The position numbers and the translations under genes were made by a program. 64,000 nucleotides of DNA from an uncultured Bacilli bacterium (GTDB lineage: Bacteria > Bacillota_I > Bacilli_A > RFN20 > CAG-826), in assembly GCA_944350425.1 (NCBI GenBank), contig CALVOX010000002.1, positions 1 through 64,000 on the forward strand, in the 5' to 3' direction. Below the pieces are notes generated by a model. The model had not been told where the DNA came from. It did no database searches and was given only the letters and a program-made list of their open reading frames with translations. Positions 7,393 through 16,492 of the stretch are shown in pieces; within the stretch, counting starts at the first letter, position 1, and the number at the start of each line of letters is the position of its first letter.

Positions 7393-9139
7393 AAGAGGGC
7401 TATTTTTCAATTTATTAATCAATATAATTCTTTCTATACTTCTACTTTTTACATGCTTTAGTGTTACTTATTTTATTAATGAAAATAATGCTAAAGAAGA
7501 TTTATTCACTTATGGTAATGATATTGCTCTTAAATTTAATTCAACTGATGATAAAGATTTAATCTATAACGAATATAAAGAAATCTTACATTTTAGAGTA
7601 ACAATTATTCCATTAGATTCTAATGAAGTTGTTTTAGAAGTAAATAATATTGATGCTAATCCTTATAACGAAGATCGTCTAGAGGAAATGAAAGATAACT
7701 TAAACTCCTATTACTATAAAAAATCGAATACCCTTAAAGAAGATGTTCTTTATTATGTAGCATCTAATTCATCTTATTATATAAGAGTAGGTTTACTTAG
7801 ATCTAATATTATCCAAGCATCAATCTATGTACTTATTTTTGGTTCAATCTTAGTTATTTTGCTTAATTTCTTATATTATTTATATTTACGAAAAGTATAT
7901 AAAAAGAATATTTATTTACTTCAAAGTGAAGTAAATAAATTAAGTAATATAATTAATTTTAATGAAAATAACTTAGATATTACTAATAATAAGAGTAACA
8001 ATAATATAAATAATGATGTACTTACTTATAATAATGATGAATTTAAAGTACTTAGTGAAACAATAGATAATACCAGATTATTAATCTTAGATAATATTAA
8101 AGATTTAAAGATTGAAAAAGAAAGAATTAGATACATCATTAATAATATTAATGAAGGTTTAATAGTTTTAAATAACGATAATAATGTAATAATGATAAAT
8201 GATTTCGTATTAAAACTATTAAACCTAGATAAAGAAGAAATATTAAATAAATCTTATAAATATTTAATGTTCCCACTTAAGTTTGAAGAATACATTTCTT
8301 CTTTATCTAATGTATCTAATAAAGATACTACTTTATCTTTTGAACAAGTTTTATCTAATAATAAAATTTATGAATTTAATTTTATTAAAACTTCTTCTTA
8401 CTTAGACCAAAATTCATCAATTATCATCATTGTCATTAGTGATATTACTAAATTAAAAGAAATGATAAAAACTAAAAAAGAATTTTTCCAAAATTCTTCT
8501 CACGAACTTAAATCACCTTTGACTTCAATTATCGCTTATAGCGAAATGATTGATAATGATTTATTAACAAGCAAAGAAGAACTTGATAATGCTAATAAAT
8601 CAATTTTAAAAAATGCTAAAAGAATGAAAGAATTAATCTCTAATATGCTTTATCTTTCTTCTTTAGAAAATAATAGTGAAAATTATACTATTTTAGAATA
8701 TCTTAATGTAAATAATGTTATTTCTAAAATATTAGAAGATAATGAATATAAAATTAAAGAAAAAAATATTACATTAAATCTAAATCTAAAAGATGGTGTA
8801 ATTCTTTATATTGATCATAATGATTTAGATACTTTATTAAGAAATTTAATAATAAATGCTATTCAATACGATAAAAATAGTGGACATATTGAAATAGAAT
8901 TAAATGATGATTACTTTAGAATTAAAGATGATGGTATAGGAATAAAAGATAGTGAAAAAGAAGAAATATTTACTAGATTTAAACGTAGTAAAGAAGCTCT
9001 TCAAGTTAATGAAGAAGGTACAGGTTTAGGTTTAGCTATAGTAAAACACGTTGCTTTAAAATACCATTATAAAATTGAAGTTAATTCCAAAGAAAATGAA
9101 TATTCAGAATTTATAGTTTATTTTAATGAAGTAAAATAA
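7385..9139 (+). CDS. phoR: Membrane sensor histidine kinase (PhoR-like)
   Basis: Sensor kinase of 584 residues, partner of the regulator it overlaps. TM helices near 8-31 and ~139-165 flank an extracytoplasmic domain of ~105 residues. An Asn-rich linker and a PAS-like domain (~245-350) follow. The dimerisation/H-box reads FFQNSSHELKSPLTS, with the phosphorylated His. The catalytic domain has N-box LRNLIINAIQYD, G1 DDGIGI, F-box FTRFKRS and G2 GTGLGLAIVKH. This architecture matches PhoR of Bacillus. It is the last gene of the operon, with a terminator at 9204-9230. Confidence 0.88.
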   Translation: MNKRGLFFNLLINIILSILLLFTCFSVTYFINENNAKEDLFTYGNDIALKFNSTDDKDLIYNEYKEILHFRVTIIPLDSNEVVLEVNNIDANPYNEDRLEEMKDNLNSYYYKKSNTLKEDVLYYVASNSSYYIRVGLLRSNIIQASIYVLIFGSILVILLNFLYYLYLRKVYKKNIYLLQSEVNKLSNIINFNENNLDITNNKSNNNINNDVLTYNNDEFKVLSETIDNTRLLILDNIKDLKIEKERIRYIINNINEGLIVLNNDNNVIMINDFVLKLLNLDKEEILNKSYKYLMFPLKFEEYISSLSNVSNKDTTLSFEQVLSNNKIYEFNFIKTSSYLDQNSSIIIIVISDITKLKEMIKTKKEFFQNSSHELKSPLTSIIAYSEMIDNDLLTSKEELDNANKSILKNAKRMKELISNMLYLSSLENNSENYTILEYLNVNNVISKILEDNEYKIKEKNITLNLNLKDGVILYIDHNDLDTLLRNLIINAIQYDKNSGHIEIELNDDYFRIKDDGIGIKDSEKEEIFTRFKRSKEALQVNEEGTGLGLAIVKHVALKYHYKIEVNSKENEYSEFIVYFNEVK

Positions 9140-9203
9140 AAATATAATTACGTTACAATTTTATATTAAATTTTGTAAATTAATCGATTATTTATTAAAC
9201 CAT

Positions 9204-9230
9204 AGCATTATGTGTCTTATGATGCTTTTT
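9204..9230 (+). terminator. Terminator of the pst-pho operon
   Basis: AGCATTAT (9204-9211) pairs with ATGATGCT (9219-9226) across a 7-base loop, one pair being a wobble, followed by TTTTT. It lies 65 bases after the kinase stop. The next 108 bases up to the convergent acyl-CoA synthetase show nothing else recognisable. Confidence 0.6.
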
Positions 9231-9338
9231 AATATGCTACTTGTCTTTTATGTGGCGGTTTAACCAAAAATTGTCTTTAGATTGATGTTCAAATAAACTA
9301 AATAAAGTTTCTGTTAATTTAGATATTCGCTTTTTATT

Positions 9339-10997
9339 TTATTTAAGCTCTTTATAATCAATTTTTCCGATTAATGTTTTAGGTAAAGAATCAATAAAAA
9401 CTATTTCTTTTGGTTTAGCATAAATTGAACAATTATCAACAATGGTTTGATTAATTTTTTTACTAGCATCTTCTTTTGCAATATGATTATTTCTTTCTAA
9501 AACTACAAATAATTTTACCATTTCTCCTCTTTTATTATCTTGAATTCCAATAGCAGCGCTTTCAAAAATAAAATCAAGTTTAGATAAAACATTTTCAATA
9601 TCATTAGGGAAAATATTAATTCCATTAACTTTAATTAATCTTTTAATTCTTTGCTTAAAAAAGAAGAATCCATCTTCATCAACATATCCATAATCGCCAG
9701 TACGGACATATTTTTCACCATTAATTGTGATAAATACATTATTATTTTGTTCTTCCGAATCAAAACGATATCCATTCATCAAATAAGGTCCACCAACAAC
9801 AATTTCGCCTTCTTTATTTGGAGGTAAAACATTTAAATTTTCATCAACTACAAGTGCTTTTACTCTTTTTAAAGGTTTTCCGATACTTCTTTCTTTATGT
9901 TCATAAAAATTATTTACCATACAAACAGTAACGGTTTCGGTTAAACCATAACCTGTAAATAAACGACATTGACCACCATTTTCTTTAATTCTATTATTAA
10001 ATTTATCAAGTAAATTTTGGTTAACAAAATCTCCTCCAACAAAACATTCAATTAAATTTTGTAACTTTTTGCCTTTAAAGCCTTTATTTCTATAAAGTGC
10101 TTCAAAAAGGGTTGGAATGCCAACAATAAAACTGCAACGATCTTTCTTTATTAATTTAACTACTTCGTTAGATGAAAATTTAGGCATTAACATATCGCAG
10201 CCACCAATTGCTAAAGCAATATGTATGCAAATAGATAAACCAAAGCCATGAAACATTGGAAGAACACTCAAAATATAAGCGATTTCACCTTTATCAATAG
10301 CTAGAATATTAAAAGCATCACCAATCAAAGTATTAATTGAAGAGGAACTTAAAGCAATAGTTTTAGGGGTTCCAGTTGTTCCACCACTATGAAGATAAAT
10401 AGAGTCCCTTAAATAATCTTTATCGAAGTTATTTGCTGGTAAAGGCTCAGCTTTTCTAAACTTAGTCGTATTAAATGTTGGAACGTAATTTAAATCTTTT
10501 TTATTAAGTAATTTATAACCTTCTTTTAAAATAAGATTCGATTCACTAACAGGGGAAATAGGATAAACTTTTATACCAAATTTATCTTCTAAATATTTAA
10601 AATCATTATAACGAGTATCTAAAATAAAAAGTATTTTAGAACCAACTTTAAGCATAATTTCTTCAAGTTGTTTTTTGCCCATTAAAGGGTGAATGATATT
10701 AGCAATGGCCCCTATTTGGTTTGTTCCATAAAGTAAATATAAACTTTCAGGAACATTAGGTAGACAAATAGTAATAACATCATTCTTTTTAAAACCCAAA
10801 GATTTTAAACTTGCAGCATATTGGTTAACTCTTTTAAGTAAGAAAGTATAACTATAATATTTTCCTTTAAAATAAAAAGCTTTTCTTTTTGGATAAGTTA
10901 AAGCGCTATCTTTTATAGCTTCATAAAGTGTTTTATTTTGAAGTTCTAAAAACTCGTATTTTCTTTCTGCTTGTATATGTAATTTACTTTTTTTCAT
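9339..10997 (-). CDS. Acyl-CoA synthetase (AMP-binding, FadD-like)
   Basis: Class I adenylate-forming enzyme of 552 residues that activates a carboxylic acid, probably a fatty acid, to acyl-AMP and then acyl-CoA. Core motifs in order: P-loop HSGGTTGTPKT (~204-214), GYGLTETV, GEIVVGGPYLMNGY, the hinge region with TGDYGYVDEDG, and the C-terminal catalytic Lys in LPKTLIGKIDYKEL. No signal or TM segment. It lies 16 bases after the DUF1624-type acyltransferase and is surely co-transcribed with it. That suggests acyl-CoA made here feeds membrane or surface acylation. Chain length is not readable. Confidence 0.88.
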   Translation of the reverse strand: MKKSKLHIQAERKYEFLELQNKTLYEAIKDSALTYPKRKAFYFKGKYYSYTFLLKRVNQYAASLKSLGFKKNDVITICLPNVPESLYLLYGTNQIGAIANIIHPLMGKKQLEEIMLKVGSKILFILDTRYNDFKYLEDKFGIKVYPISPVSESNLILKEGYKLLNKKDLNYVPTFNTTKFRKAEPLPANNFDKDYLRDSIYLHSGGTTGTPKTIALSSSSINTLIGDAFNILAIDKGEIAYILSVLPMFHGFGLSICIHIALAIGGCDMLMPKFSSNEVVKLIKKDRCSFIVGIPTLFEALYRNKGFKGKKLQNLIECFVGGDFVNQNLLDKFNNRIKENGGQCRLFTGYGLTETVTVCMVNNFYEHKERSIGKPLKRVKALVVDENLNVLPPNKEGEIVVGGPYLMNGYRFDSEEQNNNVFITINGEKYVRTGDYGYVDEDGFFFFKQRIKRLIKVNGINIFPNDIENVLSKLDFIFESAAIGIQDNKRGEMVKLFVVLERNNHIAKEDASKKINQTIVDNCSIYAKPKEIVFIDSLPKTLIGKIDYKELK

Positions 10998-11013
10998 TGT
11001 TTTCTTCCTTTAA

Positions 11014-12123
11014 CTATAAATTTAAACTAAATCCTGCGATAAAAAATAAAATAGCATGAATTAGAGTAATAATTGGAATATGTGCTAAATATACCCAAAT
11101 AGTTTTTCTCCCTACAAAGCAAATAGGTTTAACAAAAAACTTATTCATTATGTTTTTAAGTTTATAGTTAAATTTCTTATATGAAGACAAGTTATAAAAA
11201 TATTCTAGTTTAGCCTGATTATTATTATTTTGATCTCTTTTAAGATCAAAATAATCTAAATCGTGTTTAAATAATGATTCTTTATTTTTATATACTGTTT
11301 TACCAAGAATAATACCAATTAAAAAATAATTGATGTAAGGAAATATTGGAAAATAATCACCACTAACATTTGCAAATCCAAAAATATTTGAAACAATTTG
11401 TAGTAATACTTCTTTAACATCATGAATATTACGGAAAGTAAAAGAATATGATGATAAATCAATTATTGATGAGATAAAAATAAATAAGAATAATAAAACA
11501 AAGGTAGTAATTAAACTAATTCGATAATAGTTATTATCTACTTCTTCTTTGCTTACACTAGAAACTACTTTCTTTCGATATATTATCTTTCTTAATATCA
11601 AATCAACAAAATAAAGGAAGATAATAATAAAACCATAGCAAGATAAAACGCCAAATGGAATAAAATTACTAGCTGGTATTGCTCCAAAATAAGCTAAAAA
11701 GAAAGTTACAAGAGAAACAAGAATCCCTCCTCCAAGAATTAATCCACCTCTTTTTAAATTATTTTTTGATAAAGTAAAAGATATTCCACTTACGACAAAA
11801 AATATAAATAAAATTACAATCCTAACTGCTTCTCTTACATCCCAGTAAATATACCAGTTCCCAGCGGTCATATAATTAAATAACCAATCAGGTATTACTT
11901 GTCCTAAATCATTTGGAAGGTTATATAAAATTCCATTAGAATGAACTACACCTGTATTAAACCAATAAGCGATAAAGTTTGAAATATTCCAAAATAGATG
12001 ATCCATTACCATTAAACAAATAGCAAATCCTCTTAAAAAATCTATCTCAAATATACGTTTAGTTTTAGTTTTCTTTGTATCTAAAATCTTATCGGTATTC
12101 ATCGATAAAACATCTTGTTCCAT
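11014..12123 (-). CDS. DUF1624 / HGSNAT-like integral membrane acyltransferase
   Basis: Polytopic membrane protein of ~369 residues (about 8 helices). The N-terminal motif FEIDFLRGFAICLMVMDHLFW is typical of the heparan-alpha-glucosaminide N-acetyltransferase/DUF1624 branch of membrane acyltransferases. Those proteins pass an acyl group from cytoplasmic acyl-CoA to an acceptor across the membrane. Cytoplasmic loops are Lys- and Asn-rich. The start is taken as ATG at 12123. A GTG two codons earlier is in frame, but the -10 box lies only 7 bases before this ATG, so translation is probably leaderless. First gene of a pair with the acyl-CoA synthetase; the acceptor is unknown. Confidence 0.72.
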   Translation of the reverse strand: MEQDVLSMNTDKILDTKKTKTKRIFEIDFLRGFAICLMVMDHLFWNISNFIAYWFNTGVVHSNGILYNLPNDLGQVIPDWLFNYMTAGNWYIYWDVREAVRIVILFIFFVVSGISFTLSKNNLKRGGLILGGGILVSLVTFFLAYFGAIPASNFIPFGVLSCYGFIIIFLYFVDLILRKIIYRKKVVSSVSKEEVDNNYYRISLITTFVLLFLFIFISSIIDLSSYSFTFRNIHDVKEVLLQIVSNIFGFANVSGDYFPIFPYINYFLIGIILGKTVYKNKESLFKHDLDYFDLKRDQNNNNQAKLEYFYNLSSYKKFNYKLKNIMNKFFVKPICFVGRKTIWVYLAHIPIITLIHAILFFIAGFSLNL

Positions 12124-12130
12124 GCTCACT

Positions 12131-12158
12131 ATTATATCTTAAAACAAGGTGTAATCAA
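12131..12158 (-). promoter_or_regulatory. Promoter giving a leaderless transcript
   Basis: On the - strand TTGATT (12158-12153), a 16-base spacer and TATAAT (12136-12131) form a good promoter. The usual start site, 6-8 bases downstream, coincides with the ATG at 12123. No Shine-Dalgarno is possible. Confidence 0.5.
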
Positions 12159-12219
12159 ACAAAAAAACGACGATTTTTTAATTGACACATAAGTTATTAA
12201 TCCGGCTATGAACTAAACA

Positions 12220-12247
12220 AAAATTCACGATAATTATCGTGAATTTT
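12220..12247 (-). terminator. Perfect-palindrome terminator after the glycerophosphodiesterase gene
   Basis: AATTCACGATAATTATCGTGAATT is a self-complementary hairpin, with A/T runs on both sides extending it to 12220-12247. On the - strand it is followed by TTTTTGT. It ends the MFS-GDPD transcript and separates it from the acyltransferase promoter. Confidence 0.6.
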
Positions 12248-12281
12248 AAATGTTTAAACTTTTGCTTGACTATCAATATTT

Positions 12282-13007
12282 TTAATTTTTCAAATCATCT
12301 TTATCAATATATTGAAATGTTACACTATCAACATATTTTGATACTTCTTTAAAAGTTTCTTTATCTTCAATAGTCCATGCCATCATAAATTGATTTTTTA
12401 CTAATTTTTGATATTTTTTATTCTTATTAAAATAATGATAATCAATATCAAGCCCTTCAAATAAGAATCTTAAATTAAAAATCCATTCATATTTTTGAGC
12501 AATTAATAAGCATCTAACAAAATTATATTTTTTAATTGGAAGTAAACATTGAGGATAAAAAGAAATAATAATAAAGTTCGCTTTATCTTTAACTCTTTCA
12601 AGTTCTTTCATAACTCGTAGAGCTAACTTCTTATAATTTTTTGTATTAGTATCAGGTTTTAGTTCTATTACCATTGGAACTTTTTCATCAATTAAATCTA
12701 AAACTTCTTTTAAAGTAGGAACTTTTTCTCCATCATTTAAAAGATAATTTGTTTTAATTTCTTCCAATGTTAAGTTTTCAATAATACCTTCTTTTGAAGT
12801 TGTTCTAATTAAATTAGGATCATGACAAACTATAAGTTCATTGTCTTTCGTTAAGTGGACATCAAGTTCAATCGCAAGATCATTATCTAAGGCGTTTTTA
12901 AAAGCATTTAAACCATTTTCTGTAAATTTTTCATTATGATATCCTCTATGAGCAACACCATTTAAAAATTTGGGATTTATTCTTTTTAAAACTTCTACTT
13001 TTTTCAT
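12282..13007 (-). CDS. Glycerophosphodiester phosphodiesterase
   Basis: Cytoplasmic enzyme of 241 residues (no signal peptide) with the GDPD TIM-barrel motifs: AHRGYH (His/Arg), ENGLNAF, ELDVHLT (metal-binding Glu/Asp), HDPNLIRTT and MVIELKP. It hydrolyses glycerophosphodiesters such as glycerophosphocholine to glycerol-3-phosphate plus alcohol, in phospholipid recycling. Length is standard for the UgpQ/YqiK type. It starts 3 bases after the stop of the upstream MFS gene, so uptake and hydrolysis may be linked, though that carrier looks sugar-type. Confidence 0.88.
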   Translation of the reverse strand: MKKVEVLKRINPKFLNGVAHRGYHNEKFTENGLNAFKNALDNDLAIELDVHLTKDNELIVCHDPNLIRTTSKEGIIENLTLEEIKTNYLLNDGEKVPTLKEVLDLIDEKVPMVIELKPDTNTKNYKKLALRVMKELERVKDKANFIIISFYPQCLLPIKKYNFVRCLLIAQKYEWIFNLRFLFEGLDIDYHYFNKNKKYQKLVKNQFMMAWTIEDKETFKEVSKYVDSVTFQYIDKDDLKN

Positions 13008-13010
13008 AAA

Positions 13011-14432
13011 TTAATCTTGATCTAAAGCTTCAAGCCCTTTTTTAAAACCAACTTTTGTTGATTTAACATTTTTAATTAATAAGAAAACTATTAAAGAAAT
13101 AGTAACACAACCAATAGCATAGTAAGGTAAAATTCCAAAATCAAAGCTTGGAATAAGCAAAATAGAACCTAAAGCAATTGGGGTTACTGTTTGAGCGGCC
13201 ATACTCGAAGCATAATAATATCCAGTAAATTTACCAATTTTCTTGGAATTGCAAAGTTCAACAACCATTGGATAAGAGTTAACATGAACTAAAGACATGC
13301 CAAATCCTTTAATGAACCAAATGATGTATAAATAAAATGGGAATGTTCCACTGCCTGGTTGGAAAGTAAATAAAGTTGCAGCTAATATACCCCAAACTAC
13401 ATAGGAAGTTAAAGTTAAAGAAAGTCCAGAAACAATCGTCCATTTTCTTCCAATTTTTGCTGCGATAATTCCGCCAACTGCAAACCCAATAACTGAACCA
13501 ACTCCACCAACAATAGTATTTATCATACTAGAAGATGATGAAGCGCCAAAGTAATAGATAGTATAGTTAGTCATAAAAGTTCCTATACCATTATCAGCCA
13601 TAAACCAGAAGAATTCGGCCAAAAGAATTAAAATAAGCATGATTTTATTGCCTTTAGAAAGAGGTTTATCATCATTAACTTGTTCTTTTAACTCAGTCAT
13701 TTCCTCACCAAGTTTAAGTTCATCTTTCATTTCTTCTTCAATTTTATTTTCGTTAATCTTAAAAATTAAAACTAAAGCAGAAATAATCATTAAGATTGAA
13801 GCAATTAAAAATGGTATTTCAATTACCCAAATATTATTAGCTGCCCAGCCACCTTCACCATTAATATCTAAATAATCACTTAAAACAAAGAAAATACCAA
13901 CAATTGTTGCAAAAGCGCCACCAATATAACCCATAATATTGATAATACCATTAGCTCTACTTCTTAAAGGTTTTGGAGTCATATCAGGCATTAAAGAAAC
14001 AGCAGGGTTACGATACATCATTGAAAATATAACAACGATTGCCATTAAAGCAATTGTTCCGCCAACATTATGATAATGGAATAAAAGCGGAATAAATGGG
14101 AAAGCAACCGCACATACAAAAGTACCGACTAAAATATAAGGCATTCTTTTACCAATAGGAGACTTGGTTTTATCGGATAAATGTCCAAATATAGGGAGCA
14201 AAATCAAAGCAGCTAAGTTATCAAAAGCCATAACAATACCGACAAGATATTGAACTTCTTCTTCATTAGTTAAACCAAAGGCTTCTTTAAATAACTCCGT
14301 TAAGAAAGTAGGGCACCAAGTATCATATACTTGCCATAAAAGTAAAATACCGAAGAAAGCAAAACCAATAATTATCGTTCTTTTATAATTAAGTTTTAAT
14401 TTCTTTGGTCCGTTAGAAACAGATTTTTCCAT
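13011..14432 (-). CDS. MFS transporter, SLC45/GPH-like
   Basis: Integral membrane carrier of 473 residues with ~12 helices. A long acidic/Lys-rich central cytoplasmic loop (~225-262) joins two six-helix halves. The first loop contains GHLSDKTKSPIGKRMPYI, the GRR-like gate motif of sugar:cation symporters and SLC45-like carriers. Substrate unknown; a disaccharide or polyol is a guess from the family. First gene of a two-gene unit with the phosphodiesterase. A hairpin upstream (14507-14538) ends the preceding gene. Confidence 0.75.
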   Translation of the reverse strand: MEKSVSNGPKKLKLNYKRTIIIGFAFFGILLLWQVYDTWCPTFLTELFKEAFGLTNEEEVQYLVGIVMAFDNLAALILLPIFGHLSDKTKSPIGKRMPYILVGTFVCAVAFPFIPLLFHYHNVGGTIALMAIVVIFSMMYRNPAVSLMPDMTPKPLRSRANGIINIMGYIGGAFATIVGIFFVLSDYLDINGEGGWAANNIWVIEIPFLIASILMIISALVLIFKINENKIEEEMKDELKLGEEMTELKEQVNDDKPLSKGNKIMLILILLAEFFWFMADNGIGTFMTNYTIYYFGASSSSSMINTIVGGVGSVIGFAVGGIIAAKIGRKWTIVSGLSLTLTSYVVWGILAATLFTFQPGSGTFPFYLYIIWFIKGFGMSLVHVNSYPMVVELCNSKKIGKFTGYYYASSMAAQTVTPIALGSILLIPSFDFGILPYYAIGCVTISLIVFLLIKNVKSTKVGFKKGLEALDQD

Positions 14433-14506
14433 AATTAAAATTCCTTTGCTTATTTAATTATATCAAGGATGAAATAAATAAAATGTAAATTTTTTATTAA
14501 ATTTTT

Positions 14507-14538
14507 AAAATAGAACATCGAATCTGATGTTCTATTTT
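14507..14538 (-). terminator. Terminator after the 200-aa membrane protein
   Basis: AAAATAGAACATC (14507-14519) pairs perfectly with GATGTTCTATTTT (14526-14538) across 6 bases. T-rich sequence follows on the - strand. Confidence 0.6.
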
Positions 14539-14559
14539 ATAATTTTCATTTACTAATGT

Positions 14560-15162
14560 TTATTTACTTGATTTGCTTTTGACTAAGAAGAATCTTACGA
14601 GTGACATTAAGAATAAAATACCCATACAGATTGCAAAAATAATTCCACCTACAGAGAAACAAGATGTTTCTAATAAGCCTTCAATTGTTCCTTGTTCTAC
14701 AAGAGTAGCAATATCTGGATTAACGAAAGAGAATGTTAATCCTTGACATCCAAGAATGACTGCTGAAGCTAAAGTGAATAAGGAAGAGACTCCAAGAAGT
14801 GCTTTCTTTCTATAGAAGATTATAGCAATAAGTACGCCAATAACGCCTAAAACGACACCAATCAAAGCAAAATAGTCAAAGTTTAATTGAAATTGCCCGG
14901 TTGAAACAATTGGATCAGTAACTTGTTCACCATTTACATAGGATTCTACTGTTGAAGTAAATTCAACATTACCACCAAAAATACCAGAAAATGTTGGGAA
15001 AGTCACGGTTACAATACCTAATGCAGTCATGGTAACAATTGTAATTTCAGCTCTAGAAACTACTTGAGGTGAGAGTAAAAGTACGCACAAAACTGCAACA
15101 AGTAGCAATACGATGCTTACGATAGTCCAAAAAGTTCTACCAAGTGCTTTAATCACTTTCAT
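14560..15162 (-). CDS. Hypothetical four-to-five-helix membrane protein
   Basis: Protein of 200 residues, not recognised. It has a hydrophobic N-terminal helix (~10-33), another near 40-60, a polar ~35-residue segment (probably external), then three helices ending in a basic tail (VKSKSSK). Membrane location is clear. A strong Shine-Dalgarno (AAAGGAGAC) precedes the ATG. Flanked by hairpins on both sides (14507-14538 and 15242-15271), so it is a single-gene unit. Confidence 0.6.
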   Translation of the reverse strand: MKVIKALGRTFWTIVSIVLLLVAVLCVLLLSPQVVSRAEITIVTMTALGIVTVTFPTFSGIFGGNVEFTSTVESYVNGEQVTDPIVSTGQFQLNFDYFALIGVVLGVIGVLIAIIFYRKKALLGVSSLFTLASAVILGCQGLTFSFVNPDIATLVEQGTIEGLLETSCFSVGGIIFAICMGILFLMSLVRFFLVKSKSSK

Positions 15163-15241
15163 ATTATCTGTCTCCTTTTTAATTATATTTCAATTATAAT
15201 CCATAAATGATTTTTTTAAAACAACTTCTTCAATGAATCAA

Positions 15242-15271
15242 AATGGTTCGATAATCTATTATCGAACCATT
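15242..15271 (-). terminator. Terminator after the DUF362 gene
   Basis: A perfect 14-base arm AATGGTTCGATAAT (15242-15255) pairs with ATTATCGAACCATT (15258-15271), followed by TTTTG on the - strand. It lies 25 bases after the DUF362 stop. Confidence 0.65.
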
Positions 15272-15295
15272 CATAAATTGTAATTTATTAAACAA

Positions 15296-16423
15296 TTATT
15301 TTATGTAAATTAATTCGTATTCATCAGTTCCAAGGTTAAGTTCTTTAGCTCTTCTAATACAAGCTTCCCATTCAGTAGTTGGGAAAATAGTATGGAAATA
15401 ATCATGATGATGCTCTTCTAAATGAGCTCTTAAATCACTTAACATCGAATTTTCATTTACAGGCATTGAGTTTACTTTATCGGCACAAGCTTTGTCTAAA
15501 GCAACAGGGTCAAAAGAAGCAAAGAAACCAACCGATGGAGTAATTGGAGTATCATTTTCTCCATGACAATCACAGAAAGGCGAAATATCCATAACTAATG
15601 AAATATGGAAAGTTGGTTTATTTTTCATGACTGCATTTGCATATTCAGCAATCTTATAGTTTAAAATGACATTTGAATCTTCATTAATAAATTCAATTGC
15701 ATGGGTTGGACAAACTTCAACACATCTTCCACATCCAACACATTTATTTAAATCAATGACGCATTTTCTGTTTTCATATACTTGAGCATCGTGATTACAA
15801 ACCGTGCTACATTTTTTACAGCCAATACATTTCTCACTTAAAACTTTTGCTTGGGAAGCACTATGCATATCTTCTTTACCTTTTCTTGAGCCACATCCCA
15901 TACCAAGATTTTTAAGTGCTCCACCAAATCCAGCACCTTCATGACCTTTAAAATGGTTTAAAGAAATAATAATGTCGCTATCAACAATATCTTTTCCTAT
16001 AAGTGGGCTTTTGCATAAATCGTTTTCTGGACAAGAAACACCAATTTCTGAGTTTCCTTTTAAGCCATCGCCAATTAAAATTTCCATTCCAGTTGTAGCA
16101 TAAGTAAAACCATTTAATCTAGCATTTTCAAGATGGTCAACTGCGTTCCATCTTTTCCCGGTATAAAGAGTATTGCAATCGATTAGATATGGTTCACCAC
16201 CAAGTCTTTTAACGATATCTCCTACAACTTTTGCATAATTTGGACGAATATATGACATATTGCCAAGTTCACCAAAATGCATTTTGATAGCAACGAACTT
16301 ATCTTTAAAATCAATATTTTCAATTCCAGCAGCAAGAATAACTCTTTCTAATTTCTTTAAAAGGTTATCACCCATTGGAGCTCTAAGATCACTCCAATAA
16401 ACCTTAGATTTGTTTTCACTCAT
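15296..16423 (-). CDS. DUF362 protein with two [4Fe-4S] ferredoxin motifs
   Basis: Protein of 375 residues: an N-terminal DUF362 domain (residues ~1-185, with KMHFGELGN and NHFKGHEGAGFGGALKN), a 2[4Fe-4S] ferredoxin insert (CIGCKKCSTVCNHD, then CVGCGRCVEVCPTHA), and a DUF362 remainder with a CDCHGEND motif. Proteins of this family are annotated as iron-sulfur redox proteins, with no settled reaction. Cytoplasmic. It has its own promoter with a palindrome in an over-long spacer (16455-16485) and a Shine-Dalgarno AAAGGAG, so it is regulated separately from nrdB upstream. Confidence 0.85.
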   Translation of the reverse strand: MSENKSKVYWSDLRAPMGDNLLKKLERVILAAGIENIDFKDKFVAIKMHFGELGNMSYIRPNYAKVVGDIVKRLGGEPYLIDCNTLYTGKRWNAVDHLENARLNGFTYATTGMEILIGDGLKGNSEIGVSCPENDLCKSPLIGKDIVDSDIIISLNHFKGHEGAGFGGALKNLGMGCGSRKGKEDMHSASQAKVLSEKCIGCKKCSTVCNHDAQVYENRKCVIDLNKCVGCGRCVEVCPTHAIEFINEDSNVILNYKIAEYANAVMKNKPTFHISLVMDISPFCDCHGENDTPITPSVGFFASFDPVALDKACADKVNSMPVNENSMLSDLRAHLEEHHHDYFHTIFPTTEWEACIRRAKELNLGTDEYELIYIK

Positions 16424-16454
16424 AAATTTCTCCTTTAGCGAAGCTAATAATATT

Positions 16455-16485
16455 ATTGTAACGCTTAAAGTTAACTTTAGGTCAA
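16455..16485 (-). promoter_or_regulatory. Promoter with 19-bp spacer and internal palindrome (DUF362 gene)
   Basis: On the - strand TTGACC (16485-16480) and TACAAT (16460-16455) are 19 bases apart. The spacer contains the perfect palindrome TAAAGTTAACTTTA (16466-16479). Over-long spacers with a dyad between the boxes are characteristic of promoters activated by MerR-family regulators. That link is inference, and no MerR gene is in the window. Confidence 0.4.
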
Positions 16486-16492
16486 GACAAAA

